A DNA stretch of 20,702 nt from Bacteroidales bacterium UBA6340. GTDB lineage: Bacteria; Bacteroidota; Bacteroidia; Bacteroidales; Paludibacteraceae. The position numbers and the translations under genes were made by a program. Below the pieces are notes generated by a model. It did no database searches. It saw only the letters and a list, made by a program, of their open reading frames with translations, and had not been told where the DNA came from. The stretch lies in contig DJSG01000030.1 in assembly GCA_002440265.1 (NCBI GenBank), forward strand, positions 1 through 20,702, given 5' to 3'. Below, in pieces: positions 13,785-20,702 of the stretch; position 1 is the first letter of the stretch; every line of letters starts with the position of its first letter.

Positions 13785-14936
13785 TTAGTGGCACATGCCG
13801 GGGATGTAAGAGAACGGCAATACTTCCTCTATTTCAAGAGCATCGTCCTCTTGTACGCGCGGTACCAGACGTGCTGGCTTACCATTCTTAGGAGCATTGT
13901 AAGTGTACTCGGTTGTGAACATCTTAGTGGTAAAACCACCATCATAGCCGGCTGCAATGATAACCCACTGCGAACCGTCTACAGGGTTCTCTGCATAGAT
14001 TTTGTTTACGCCCGTTCTCAAGTATTTCTCCAATGTACCCTTACTATCGTAACTTGCTTCCATATTCTGCATATATACAGCAGGGTCGCCATTGAATTTC
14101 TCTGTCAGATAGCCCTTCTCTGCACCGCCGAGCAAGTATGTTTCCTCTGTAGAGGGGTGAGCCGAGAAGTAAATCAGCGTATCCACTTTGCCGCTTGATT
14201 TAGTAACATACGAAGCAGAGTCAAACTGCAATGTAATCGTCATCGAAGAAGGAACTACATCGGTGGTGCGGAAAGGAAGACGCTTAACAATAGGACTTGC
14301 CTTCTCATTGTCCACATCTATACCAAAGGCAAACAACACGTAGTCTGTGCTGGCAGTCATACCGCTTGCAATCAGGTTTTTGGTTCCTTGTTGCAAGAAA
14401 TCTTTCAAGGTGACATTGTAGCCAAAAGAAGCGTATTGCTTTATCGTCTCTTGCAGATTTGCCAGTACGTTTTCTGTAACTTCGCTATCGCTTAGGCTTC
14501 CTATGGTAGCCGCATCAGCATAGCCGCAGTAATAGTAGCCCTCTTCATTCGATGGGGTAACGGCTACTGTGCATTTCTTCTGTTTCACTTCAAGCATCTC
14601 GAGTTCACAGGTAACAGGGTTATTGAATATCTGTACCTTCGTAGCAGCTTGTATGTTGCCAGATTCTGCGAAGATTTTCACCTCACCGGCAGCCTTTGCT
14701 GTAACAACACCATTAGCATCTACAGAAGCGGTGTTCATATCTTCGCTCCGCCACGTAACCTTAGCATTGGTAGGTTCAACGACAGCCTTCAGTTGTACGG
14801 TGGAGTCAACGTACATAACCACGGATGTAGGGTCTGTAGAAATGGTCGTTGCCACGATGTCCTCTTTGGTGCAAGAGGTGACACATGCAGCCAATGCCAT
14901 GAGGGCAACTGCTGCGAAACTCATTGATTTTTTCAT
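13785..14936 (-). CDS. Surface lipoprotein with bacterial Ig-like (Big_2) domain
   Basis: This 383-aa protein starts MKKSMSFAAVALMALAAC, with a lipoprotein-type signal; the lipidated Cys is probably C18 (LAAC) or C22 (VTSC). Residues about 30-105 form a Big_2-type Ig-like domain (TDPTSVVMYVDSTVQLKAVV, then VTWRSEDMNTASVDANGVVT), common in Bacteroidetes surface proteins. The rest (110-383) is a mixed alpha/beta region with no recognised fold; it has repeated beta-like strands and no catalytic motif. It is probably attached to the outer membrane and may bind carbohydrate or protein, but that is a guess. It lies 83 bp downstream of secDF with a hairpin between them. No TAnnTTTG promoter was seen in the gap, so it may be read partly from secDF transcription. 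Confidence 0.75.
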   Translation of the reverse strand: MKKSMSFAAVALMALAACVTSCTKEDIVATTISTDPTSVVMYVDSTVQLKAVVEPTNAKVTWRSEDMNTASVDANGVVTAKAAGEVKIFAESGNIQAATKVQIFNNPVTCELEMLEVKQKKCTVAVTPSNEEGYYYCGYADAATIGSLSDSEVTENVLANLQETIKQYASFGYNVTLKDFLQQGTKNLIASGMTASTDYVLFAFGIDVDNEKASPIVKRLPFRTTDVVPSSMTITLQFDSASYVTKSSGKVDTLIYFSAHPSTEETYLLGGAEKGYLTEKFNGDPAVYMQNMEASYDSKGTLEKYLRTGVNKIYAENPVDGSQWVIIAAGYDGGFTTKMFTTEYTYNAPKNGKPARLVPRVQEDDALEIEEVLPFSYIPGMCH

Positions 14937-14976
14937 TGAAATAAAATTTGTTGTTGTTTGGTATTAGTTATAGATT

Positions 14977-15012
14977 ATGGTGCGGGTGGTACATAATTGC
15001 CACCCACACCAT
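14977..15012 (-). terminator. Hairpin downstream of secDF (probable terminator or attenuator)
   Basis: The arms ATGGTGCGGGTGG (14977-14989) and CCACCCACACCAT (15000-15012) pair over 13 bp with one imperfect pair and a 10-nt loop, starting 7 nt after the secDF stop. No T-run follows on the minus strand, so termination may be incomplete. Confidence 0.6.
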
Positions 15013-15019
15013 AGATTTA

Positions 15020-18000
15020 TTACTTCTTCAACTCTTTGCGCTCGCGACGGCGTTGTTGAGCCATCTGGATGTCGTAAGCCAACGGAGTGGCGATGCACAG
15101 GGTAGAATAGGTACCTACGATGACACCCATGAGGAGTGCGAAGACGAAACCGCGGATAGTCTCACCGCCGAAGCAGAAGATAGCCAGCAATACCACGAGG
15201 GTGGACATAGAGGTCGAGAACGTACGGCTCAACGTGTGGTTGAGGGCATCGTTCATATTCTGCAGTTTCGCGCGCTTCGGATAGAGGTGATGGTATTCAC
15301 GTACACGGTCGAAGACAACCACGGTATCGTTGATAGAATAACCGATGACGGTCAGGATAGCCGCGATAAACGACTGGTCAATCTCCATAGAGAAAGGCAT
15401 CACCTTCCAGAGGATAGCATAGAGACCCAAGATGATGATGGTGTCGTGTGCCAGACCTGCCAATGCGCCCACCGAGAAGGCGAAGTTGCGGAAGCGCAAC
15501 AGGATATAGAGGAAGATACCGAGCAATGCAATGATGACGGCGATAAACGCGTCGCGGGTGATGTCGCTTGCCACAGCAGGACCTACTTTCTGCGACTGCA
15601 TAATACCAATCTCAGGATTGATGTCTGTGGACTTGAACTCGTCCAAGGTGATGTTGTCTGCCAAGAACGGTTTGCAGCCCTCGTAGAGGAGTGTCTCGAT
15701 TTGGTCGTCCACATCTTCGCTGTTGTCGTTGATGCGGTAGTTGGTGGAGATACGTACTTGGTTGGCGTCGCCAATGGTGATGACATTCAGCGAGAAGGTC
15801 TCGTCGTCGCCCATCTGCGCCTTAGCCTCCATAAACACTTTGTCGAGGCTGTTGTTCACCTCTTGAGTGCTGACCGGTTGCGCGAAACGGACGATATAGT
15901 TGCGACCACCGGTGAAGTCGATACCGAGGTTGAGTTTACCCATGATGTGCGGGTTCACACCGAGGATACCTATGATAATCAGCACGCCGGAAATGATGTA
16001 GGTTACCTTGCGCGCACCGATGAAGTTGGCATGGGTGTTCTGCAAGAAGTTCTGCATAATCTTGGTGGTGAAAGTCAACGGTTTGGCGTCATCTTTCTTG
16101 GCATAGACCTCGAGCAACAGACGTGTGATGAAGACTGCGGTGAGGAAGGAGGAGATGATACCAATCATATAGGTAACGGCGAAGCCCTTGATAGGACCGG
16201 TACCGAAGATGGCAAGGATAGCACCCGTCAGGAACGAGGTTACGTTGGAGTCGATGATGGCAGAGATAGCCCCTTGGAAACCGTCTTGGATGGCCTTACG
16301 GAGGTTCTTGCCTGCCCGCAACTCCTCACGGATACGCTCGTAGATAAGCACGTTGGCATCCACCGCCATACCCATGGTAAGCACGATACCGGCGATACCC
16401 GGCAAGGTCAGTACTGCCGAGAAGGATGCCAAGATACCTACCAGCAGGAAGACGTTGCACAACAGTGCGAAGTCAGCAATCAGACCCGGGATAACGCCAT
16501 AGTAGAATATCATGTAGAGCAGAATGAGAATGAAGCCGAGTACGAAACTCCACAAACCATTCTGGATAGCCTCACGACCCAGCGAAGGACCTACCACGTC
16601 CTCTTGTATAATACGCGCGGGCGCGGGCATCTTACCTGACTGCAGTGTGTTAGCCAAGTCCTTAGCCTCTTCCACAGTGAAGTTACCTGTAATCTGCGAG
16701 TTGCCGCCGGCAATCTCGTTCTGTACGGTCGGGAAACTATATACATAGCCGTCCAACACGATAGCGATGGACTTGCCGATATTGTCACGAGTGATACGTT
16801 GCCAGTCGCGTGCGCCCTCTGCATTCATAGACATGGACACGTTGGCGTAAGCCGATGTCTGACCGAAGTCTGCACGTGCGTCAGTGATGACATCACCTTC
16901 CAATGACGGGCGACCGTTGGTCTGCGCTTTGAGAGCAATGAGTTGGTAGAATGTCTCTGCCTCGTCAATAGCCTTTACCGTCCAACGCAGGCGCAGTTCG
17001 CGGGGGAGAATGGACTTCGCTGTTGCCGAGTTGAGCATAGCCATCACCTTGGCGGTGTCGGTGTAGTGCACCGTACCTACCACCGGACCGCGGTATGCCT
17101 GACCGGCTTGGTTGACAGACGGGTTGAGCACTGCGAAGAGCGGGTTCTGCTTCTTGTACTGCTCAAGGGCAGCCTCTTGGTCCGCCTCTGCGGCAGCAGC
17201 ACTGTCTTCGACAGCGATGTCCTCCACCAAGAGGTCCACCTCATCGGTCGTGTCGTTAACAGGAACTATGACCTCTTCTTCCACCTCCTCAACAACCGTT
17301 GCATTTGCGGCTTCAGTAGAAGCATTAGCCTTAGCCACTTCCGCGTTGATTTGCATCAACTGGGGCATTATCTCGGCGAGGTCGTAGGTCTCCCAGAACT
17401 CGAGGTTGGCAGAGCCTTGGAGCAGTTTACGTACACGCTCGGGGTCCTTGATACCGGGGAGTTCGATAAGGATACGACCTGTCTGGCTCAACTTCTGGAT
17501 ATTGGGTTGTACCACACCGAAACGGTCAATACGTGTACGCAATACCTTGAACGAGTTGTTGATAGCACCGTCCACCTCTTCGCGGATAACCTTCTCTACC
17601 TCGCTATTGGTGGAATTGAGCGTTACCTTGTCTTTCAACTCGAAAGTCGAGAATACCGATGCCAACTGCGCGTTGGGGTCTATCTCATAGAACGACTCAA
17701 AGAACAGAGACAGAAAGTCAGAACCTGACTTAGCCTGCTTCTGCTGCGCCATAGTGATGGCTTTGTTGAACGTCTCCGAGGTGTTGTAGCCGCTGAGTGC
17801 GCGCAAGATGTCGGGCACCGAGACCTCCATAGTTACGTTCATACCGCCCTTAAGGTCAAGACCCAGGTTAATCTCTTTCTCGCGGCACTCCTTCAATGTG
17901 TAGCCGAACCACACCTTCTGACTTGCGATGGAGTCCTTGTAGAAGAACTCTTTCGCATCATCACCCTGACCGTACTCCACTGCCTTCTTGTCGTAGTGCA

Positions 18001-18085
18001 TCGTCACAAACGAGAACGACAGATAGAATGCACTCACCAAGGCAAGGCAGACTGCCAGTGTGATAACTAATCCTTTGTTTTGCAT
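15020..18085 (-). CDS. secDF: Fused protein translocase subunit SecDF
   Basis: SecD and SecF use the proton gradient to help pull proteins through SecYEG on the outer side of the inner membrane. Here, as is usual in Bacteroidetes, they are one 1021-aa chain. An N-terminal membrane segment (about 7-27) is followed by the SecD D1 motif GLDLKGG (75-81), a large periplasmic domain, and a membrane block from about 515 (LWSFVLGFILILLYMIFYYG and following). VDANVLIYERIREEL is the conserved cytoplasmic SecD segment. The SecF half has LGIDFTGGRNY near 715, and near its end SINDTVVVFDRVRE and a membrane stretch. A low-complexity acidic insert lies at about 245-308 (runs of E, D, V and A). The start ATG at 18085 lies about 70 nt after its promoter. 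A hairpin follows the stop. Confidence 0.97.
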   Translation of the reverse strand: MQNKGLVITLAVCLALVSAFYLSFSFVTMHYDKKAVEYGQGDDAKEFFYKDSIASQKVWFGYTLKECREKEINLGLDLKGGMNVTMEVSVPDILRALSGYNTSETFNKAITMAQQKQAKSGSDFLSLFFESFYEIDPNAQLASVFSTFELKDKVTLNSTNSEVEKVIREEVDGAINNSFKVLRTRIDRFGVVQPNIQKLSQTGRILIELPGIKDPERVRKLLQGSANLEFWETYDLAEIMPQLMQINAEVAKANASTEAANATVVEEVEEEVIVPVNDTTDEVDLLVEDIAVEDSAAAAEADQEAALEQYKKQNPLFAVLNPSVNQAGQAYRGPVVGTVHYTDTAKVMAMLNSATAKSILPRELRLRWTVKAIDEAETFYQLIALKAQTNGRPSLEGDVITDARADFGQTSAYANVSMSMNAEGARDWQRITRDNIGKSIAIVLDGYVYSFPTVQNEIAGGNSQITGNFTVEEAKDLANTLQSGKMPAPARIIQEDVVGPSLGREAIQNGLWSFVLGFILILLYMIFYYGVIPGLIADFALLCNVFLLVGILASFSAVLTLPGIAGIVLTMGMAVDANVLIYERIREELRAGKNLRKAIQDGFQGAISAIIDSNVTSFLTGAILAIFGTGPIKGFAVTYMIGIISSFLTAVFITRLLLEVYAKKDDAKPLTFTTKIMQNFLQNTHANFIGARKVTYIISGVLIIIGILGVNPHIMGKLNLGIDFTGGRNYIVRFAQPVSTQEVNNSLDKVFMEAKAQMGDDETFSLNVITIGDANQVRISTNYRINDNSEDVDDQIETLLYEGCKPFLADNITLDEFKSTDINPEIGIMQSQKVGPAVASDITRDAFIAVIIALLGIFLYILLRFRNFAFSVGALAGLAHDTIIILGLYAILWKVMPFSMEIDQSFIAAILTVIGYSINDTVVVFDRVREYHHLYPKRAKLQNMNDALNHTLSRTFSTSMSTLVVLLAIFCFGGETIRGFVFALLMGVIVGTYSTLCIATPLAYDIQMAQQRRRERKELKK

Positions 18086-18162
18086 AATAAATTAGTTCGT
18101 TTTATTTTGTTATTAATTCTTTGCTTGTTTCAAGACCTGCGCATCTTACACAGATTAGCGTG

Positions 18163-18194
18163 CAAAGTTACTATAATTATTGTAAACACACAAG
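18163..18194 (-). promoter_or_regulatory. Promoter of secDF
   Basis: On the minus strand the -33 box is CTTG (18191-18194, one mismatch), then exactly 20 bp, then the -7 box TAACTTTG (18163-18170). It is back to back with the tRNA promoter at 18231-18262, whose -33 box starts 36 bp away. Confidence 0.7.
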
Positions 18195-18230
18195 GGAAGG
18201 TGCGTTTTTTCACAAAAAATGACGATGTTA

Positions 18231-18262
18231 TTTGCACATATCATTTTTTTGTAGTACCTTTG
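18231..18262 (+). promoter_or_regulatory. Promoter of the initiator tRNA gene
   Basis: The -33 box TTTG (18231-18234), exactly 20 bp, then the -7 box TACCTTTG (18255-18262) give a perfect consensus match. The predicted start near 18269 leaves a precursor leader of about 85 nt before the mature tRNA. Confidence 0.75.
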
Positions 18263-18354
18263 CAGCGCATTTCGATAGAGGCAATGCCGTTAGAGGTACA
18301 TAGTGATGGCAAGATGAAGACGAATGACGGGTGTTGCACAGCGAAATGATATAT

Positions 18355-18426
<72 letters not shown>

Positions 18427-18490
18427 CAGTACTTTTGTAATGAAGAAAAACGCATATCTGACTAATTAACACACAACTACTTATGAAAGG

Positions 18491-18516
18491 ACTGCTCAGC
18501 CGGAAGGTTGAGCAGT
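18491..18516 (+). terminator. Hairpin with GGAA tetraloop after tRNA-fMet (probable terminator)
   Basis: ACTGCTCAGCC (18491-18501) pairs with GGTTGAGCAGT (18506-18516) over 11 bp with one G-U pair, closing a GGAA (GNRA-type) loop. It is followed by TTTGTGTTT, a broken T-run. It lies 65 nt after the tRNA. Confidence 0.55.
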
Positions 18517-18552
18517 TTGTGTTTAATATCCCTGACTTCTGTGTTTAATATG

Positions 18553-18680
18553 GCGCATAGTAGAGGTTCCGTGTTTAGGCAAAGATTTTGGCACATAGTA
18601 AAAGTAAGCGCACAGCATAGTGGCGTATGGTAAAAGTGATGTGTTCGTTTAGTTGGTAAAAAGGGTGCATAGTAAAAGTT
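18553..18680. repeat. Four degenerate direct repeats (GCRYATRGTARAAG-like)
   Basis: Copies lie at 18553-18566, 18591-18604, 18623-18636 and 18665-18678, with start-to-start spacings of 38, 32 and 42 bp. The last three share TAAAAG at the end. Spacing and sequence are too irregular for a CRISPR array. Confidence 0.45.
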
Positions 18681-18790
18681 CCACGTATAGTCACCGGTTT
18701 CGTTGTTGCGGTTCCGTTATTGATGTTTGCCGAATGGATACAGAAGTCTTATTTGCTGGAAGAAGATAACCCATATTAGGTAAGGAATAA

Positions 18791-18822
18791 CAATGGGGTG
18801 CCCCGTAAGAGACACTCCATTG
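18791..18822 (-). terminator. Hairpin downstream of the last secreted-protein gene (possible terminator)
   Basis: CAATGGGGTG (18791-18800) and CACTCCATTG (18813-18822) pair over 10 bp with one G-U pair and a 12-nt loop. On the minus strand it is followed by TTATTCCTTA, a poor T-run. It lies about 100 nt after the stop at 18921. Confidence 0.4.
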
Positions 18823-18920
18823 GACAAAATATAAACACAAATGATTATGAGGTTCAGGTTATTTCAATACAAACCGATTGCGGGTATGCGGCTCCATAGT
18901 GCGGAAAGATGCCACCTTAC

Positions 18921-20555
18921 TCAGAGCATCTGTCCGAGAGCATTGAACCACTGCTCTCCGCGACGGATATAGAGTTGCCCATTGACAATCACCTTTTGCG
19001 CTTTGGTGCTGTTGTCCTGTGCTTCTATCAGCAGGGTATTCTCGGTTGCAGTGGACTTTGCGAACAAGGTCTGCATGGCTACCAAGCCTTTGTATTGCTT
19101 GTTGGCTGAAGCAAAGGATTGCGAGTCATCCGCCACGAAACTGATAGTTTGCCCCGTGCGGAAAGTATAAACAAAGTTGTTGCCCGTTATAGTGGCACCA
19201 AAGACGGTCTCCGTGGATGATCCTTTAATCAGCGGGTATGTGGCACCCATATTCAAATCCGTGTCATACGCCTGCAAGAAGATACGTGCTTGCCCCACTG
19301 GTTGTCCCCAGTCGTAGTAATATTGGTAGAGGCTGTCTCTGCGGGTGAGCAAGCATTGTGCCGTGGCGATACTTGCACTTGTGCCGATTTGTACGCCTTT
19401 GGTGCACTTGCCGGCTGCAATGTCCAGTTTGAGGATAAAAGCATTGTTAGTGCCGGTATTCGTCAATGTGTCTGTACCGGTTATGATACCTCCCATAAAG
19501 AAGCCTGACAAGTAGGCGTTACCGCCCAATATCGCCATACTATTGAGGCTGAACGAGTTCTTGCCATTCTCCTTGGTGCCTTCTACTAATATCAGTTTTT
19601 CGCACTGCAGGTCGGAGGAAAGGACTGCGAAGAGGGCACTGTTGGTGGTGGTCATCGGCATGGATTGTGCGCCGAGAGTTACGTTGGCACCCGCACTTGC
19701 CTTTTTGACACTTGTCGCCAAGTACAACTTGTTGTTTTCGTATGTCAGGCTTGCCGACGAACTACTTACTTCTACGCCGCTTGTTTTGGTATAGGACAAC
19801 ATACGGAAGTCCTTGTCGAACTTGATGATAGCCAGGCTGCCCAGCACCTTGCCATTTACGTTAAGCACTTCGGACTTGATGGTGTCGCTGCCTATGACCA
19901 AGCCAGGGTTGAGGACAGCCAAGAGGTAATAGTTGGTGCCATCGGTCTTGAGGTCGCAGAAACTGATGCTTGACGATTTGACATCTTCCGAATATATCTT
20001 TGTCAGCAAAGTAGGCTCACCGGCAGCCGAATAACGGATGATGGCACCATACTTCTTGTATGAAGTTGCCTCATAAGGTTCTTTCCAAGATATGCTTGTT
20101 CCATTGGCACCTGTGAACCGCATGACTATGCTGTCGCCGAGTCTGTTATAGTCGGCATGCTTGCCGGATACGGCGACTATCAGTCCGCCGTCGTCAGTGG
20201 GCAGTCCCGGATAGGAGCTGTTGAAAGCCCCGCGGTTGCTGACGCTCGTCCAGAGGGGATTGAAGTCTTTGTCAGTCTTGGTGATGATGAGGTTGGTGTT
20301 GGATTGGTTCATATTTACCTTGAAAGGGCATGTGGCAAACTCCTGCCCGAAGATGGTCAGCGTAGGGGCTTCGCCCACGGAACTGCCCTGACCGAGAATG
20401 AACACCTCACCCTCTTGGTTGCTAAGGGCTTGGCGAATGGTGGTGGTACCAGAAGTGGTTGTACCTCCGTACTCCAAAGCCGTCCAGCCGACTAACTGAG
20501 CGGACATAGTGGCACTCGCGAGGAGTGCTGCTGCAAAAAGTAAACTCTTTTTCAT
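18921..20555 (-). CDS. Large secreted protein, probably beta-rich, with conserved Bacteroidales C-terminal motif
   Basis: The ATG at 20555 is preferred: it gives the signal peptide MKKSLLFAAALLASATMSAQ and a 544-aa protein. An upstream in-frame start at 20648 lies before the predicted promoter and is ruled out. The mature part is rich in S, T, G and N and shows repeated units such as LIITKTDKDFNPLW, LAIIKFDKDFRMLSY and AFILKLDIAAGKCTKG, spaced as in beta-propeller-like or delta-60-type proteins. No catalytic motif is recognised. The end, KVIVNGQLYIRRGEQWFNAL then GQML, resembles the short C-terminal motif common on Bacteroidales secreted proteins, which may act in type IX secretion or anchoring; this is inference. 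It has its own promoter; the upstream neighbour is outside the window. Confidence 0.75.
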   Translation of the reverse strand: MKKSLLFAAALLASATMSAQLVGWTALEYGGTTTSGTTTIRQALSNQEGEVFILGQGSSVGEAPTLTIFGQEFATCPFKVNMNQSNTNLIITKTDKDFNPLWTSVSNRGAFNSSYPGLPTDDGGLIVAVSGKHADYNRLGDSIVMRFTGANGTSISWKEPYEATSYKKYGAIIRYSAAGEPTLLTKIYSEDVKSSSISFCDLKTDGTNYYLLAVLNPGLVIGSDTIKSEVLNVNGKVLGSLAIIKFDKDFRMLSYTKTSGVEVSSSSASLTYENNKLYLATSVKKASAGANVTLGAQSMPMTTTNSALFAVLSSDLQCEKLILVEGTKENGKNSFSLNSMAILGGNAYLSGFFMGGIITGTDTLTNTGTNNAFILKLDIAAGKCTKGVQIGTSASIATAQCLLTRRDSLYQYYYDWGQPVGQARIFLQAYDTDLNMGATYPLIKGSSTETVFGATITGNNFVYTFRTGQTISFVADDSQSFASANKQYKGLVAMQTLFAKSTATENTLLIEAQDNSTKAQKVIVNGQLYIRRGEQWFNALGQML

Positions 20556-20594
20556 ATTCGTAGTTTTTAAGTTTATATTATTCGTTTTCGGGTG

Positions 20595-20626
20595 CAAAAT
20601 TACTGCCGTTTGTCCGCTATGGCAAT
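20595..20626 (-). promoter_or_regulatory. Promoter of the large secreted-protein gene
   Basis: On the minus strand the -33 box is ATTG (20623-20626, one mismatch), then exactly 20 bp, then the -7 box TAATTTTG (20595-20602). The leader to the ATG at 20555 is about 33 nt. This placement decides against the upstream start at 20648. Confidence 0.7.
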
Positions 20627-20702
20627 CCTCAAAAACGATGAATTTCATTGCAGGGGTATCCCATAAAGAGGGTATCCTGTCGATATTGACGGCTTAATCA
20701 CA

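Larger units (their letters stand above)
18427..18920. other. Gene-free region with degenerate repeats downstream of tRNA-fMet
   Basis: No gene is supported. The region holds a hairpin at 18491-18516, two copies of GTGTTTAATAT (18519-18529, 18541-18551) and four imperfect copies of a 14-mer close to GCACATAGTAAAAG (starting at 18553, 18591, 18623 and 18665). A further hairpin lies at 18791-18822. A 21-codon ATG frame at 18484 is too short to call. Between 18680 and 18790 nothing is recognised. Confidence 0.5.

Noticed and set aside
14948..16639. A 563-codon open frame on the plus strand opposite secDF
   Set aside because: It lies fully inside secDF on the other strand, and its translation is low-quality (rich in H, D and E, with no domain). 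It is explained by secDF codon use.
18484..18549. A 21-codon ATG frame after tRNA-fMet
   Set aside because: It is very short, runs through the hairpin at 18491-18516, and has no ribosome-binding site or known homology.
18553..18680. CRISPR-like repeats with 18-28 bp gaps
   Set aside because: The repeats are too short and too divergent, gaps vary in length, and no cas genes or leader are seen.
20556..20648. Longer N-terminus of the last secreted protein (start at 20648)
   Set aside because: That start lies upstream of the predicted promoter, and the extra residues hide an obvious signal peptide.

Overview
The window looks like chromosomal DNA from a member of the Bacteroidales (Bacteroidetes). 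The evidence is a fused SecD-SecF protein, a bamD-rpoZ-coaBC cluster, an LpxD next to an HD-domain phosphohydrolase, secreted proteins with Bacteroidales-type ends, and at least seven promoters of the Bacteroidetes sigma-ABfr type. In all seven, the -33 box (TTTG or one base off) and the -7 box (TAnnTTTG) are exactly 20 bp apart.

Left part, 1-7700, almost all on the minus strand. bamD (outer-membrane protein assembly), rpoZ (RNA polymerase omega) and coaBC (coenzyme A synthesis, TTG start) form an apparent operon. Next come an AAA/DUF4143 ATPase with its own promoter, which carries a duplicated 24-bp box, and a secreted protein with a FISUMP / C-type-lectin-like end that resembles the variable region of a diversity-generating retroelement target. 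lpxD and an HD-domain hydrolase follow as a pair.

Central part, about 7700-12050, plus strand. This is a foreign-looking cassette: a small DUF3127-like (OB-fold) protein, an 819-residue primase-helicase (archaeo-eukaryotic-primase-like motifs plus a DUF3987-type P-loop ATPase), and a 111-residue unknown protein ending at a strong terminator. About 400 bp of unusual DNA precedes it: octamer repeats, a perfect 15-bp inverted repeat in very AT-rich DNA, a telomere-like 7-bp tandem array, and alternating purine-pyrimidine DNA. By hand count, GATC occurs about 18 times between 8044 and 11879 but only 3 times in the other roughly 16.8 kb, with none found in 1-8043. This is the clearest sign that the cassette came from elsewhere. 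No integrase or transposase is visible. It is the best candidate here for an undescribed system, perhaps a minimal replication module or satellite.

Right part, 12050-20702. A HipA-family protein lacks two of the usual catalytic acidic residues and has no HipB partner; a remnant of a PIN-domain toxin overlaps its stop codon. Converging on it is an Ig-like (Big_2) lipoprotein gene, followed by the large secDF gene. An initiator tRNA (fMet) is transcribed divergently from secDF, with back-to-back promoters. Then come about 490 bp of degenerate repeats without a gene, and finally a large secreted protein with a C-terminal motif that may be a type IX secretion or anchoring signal.
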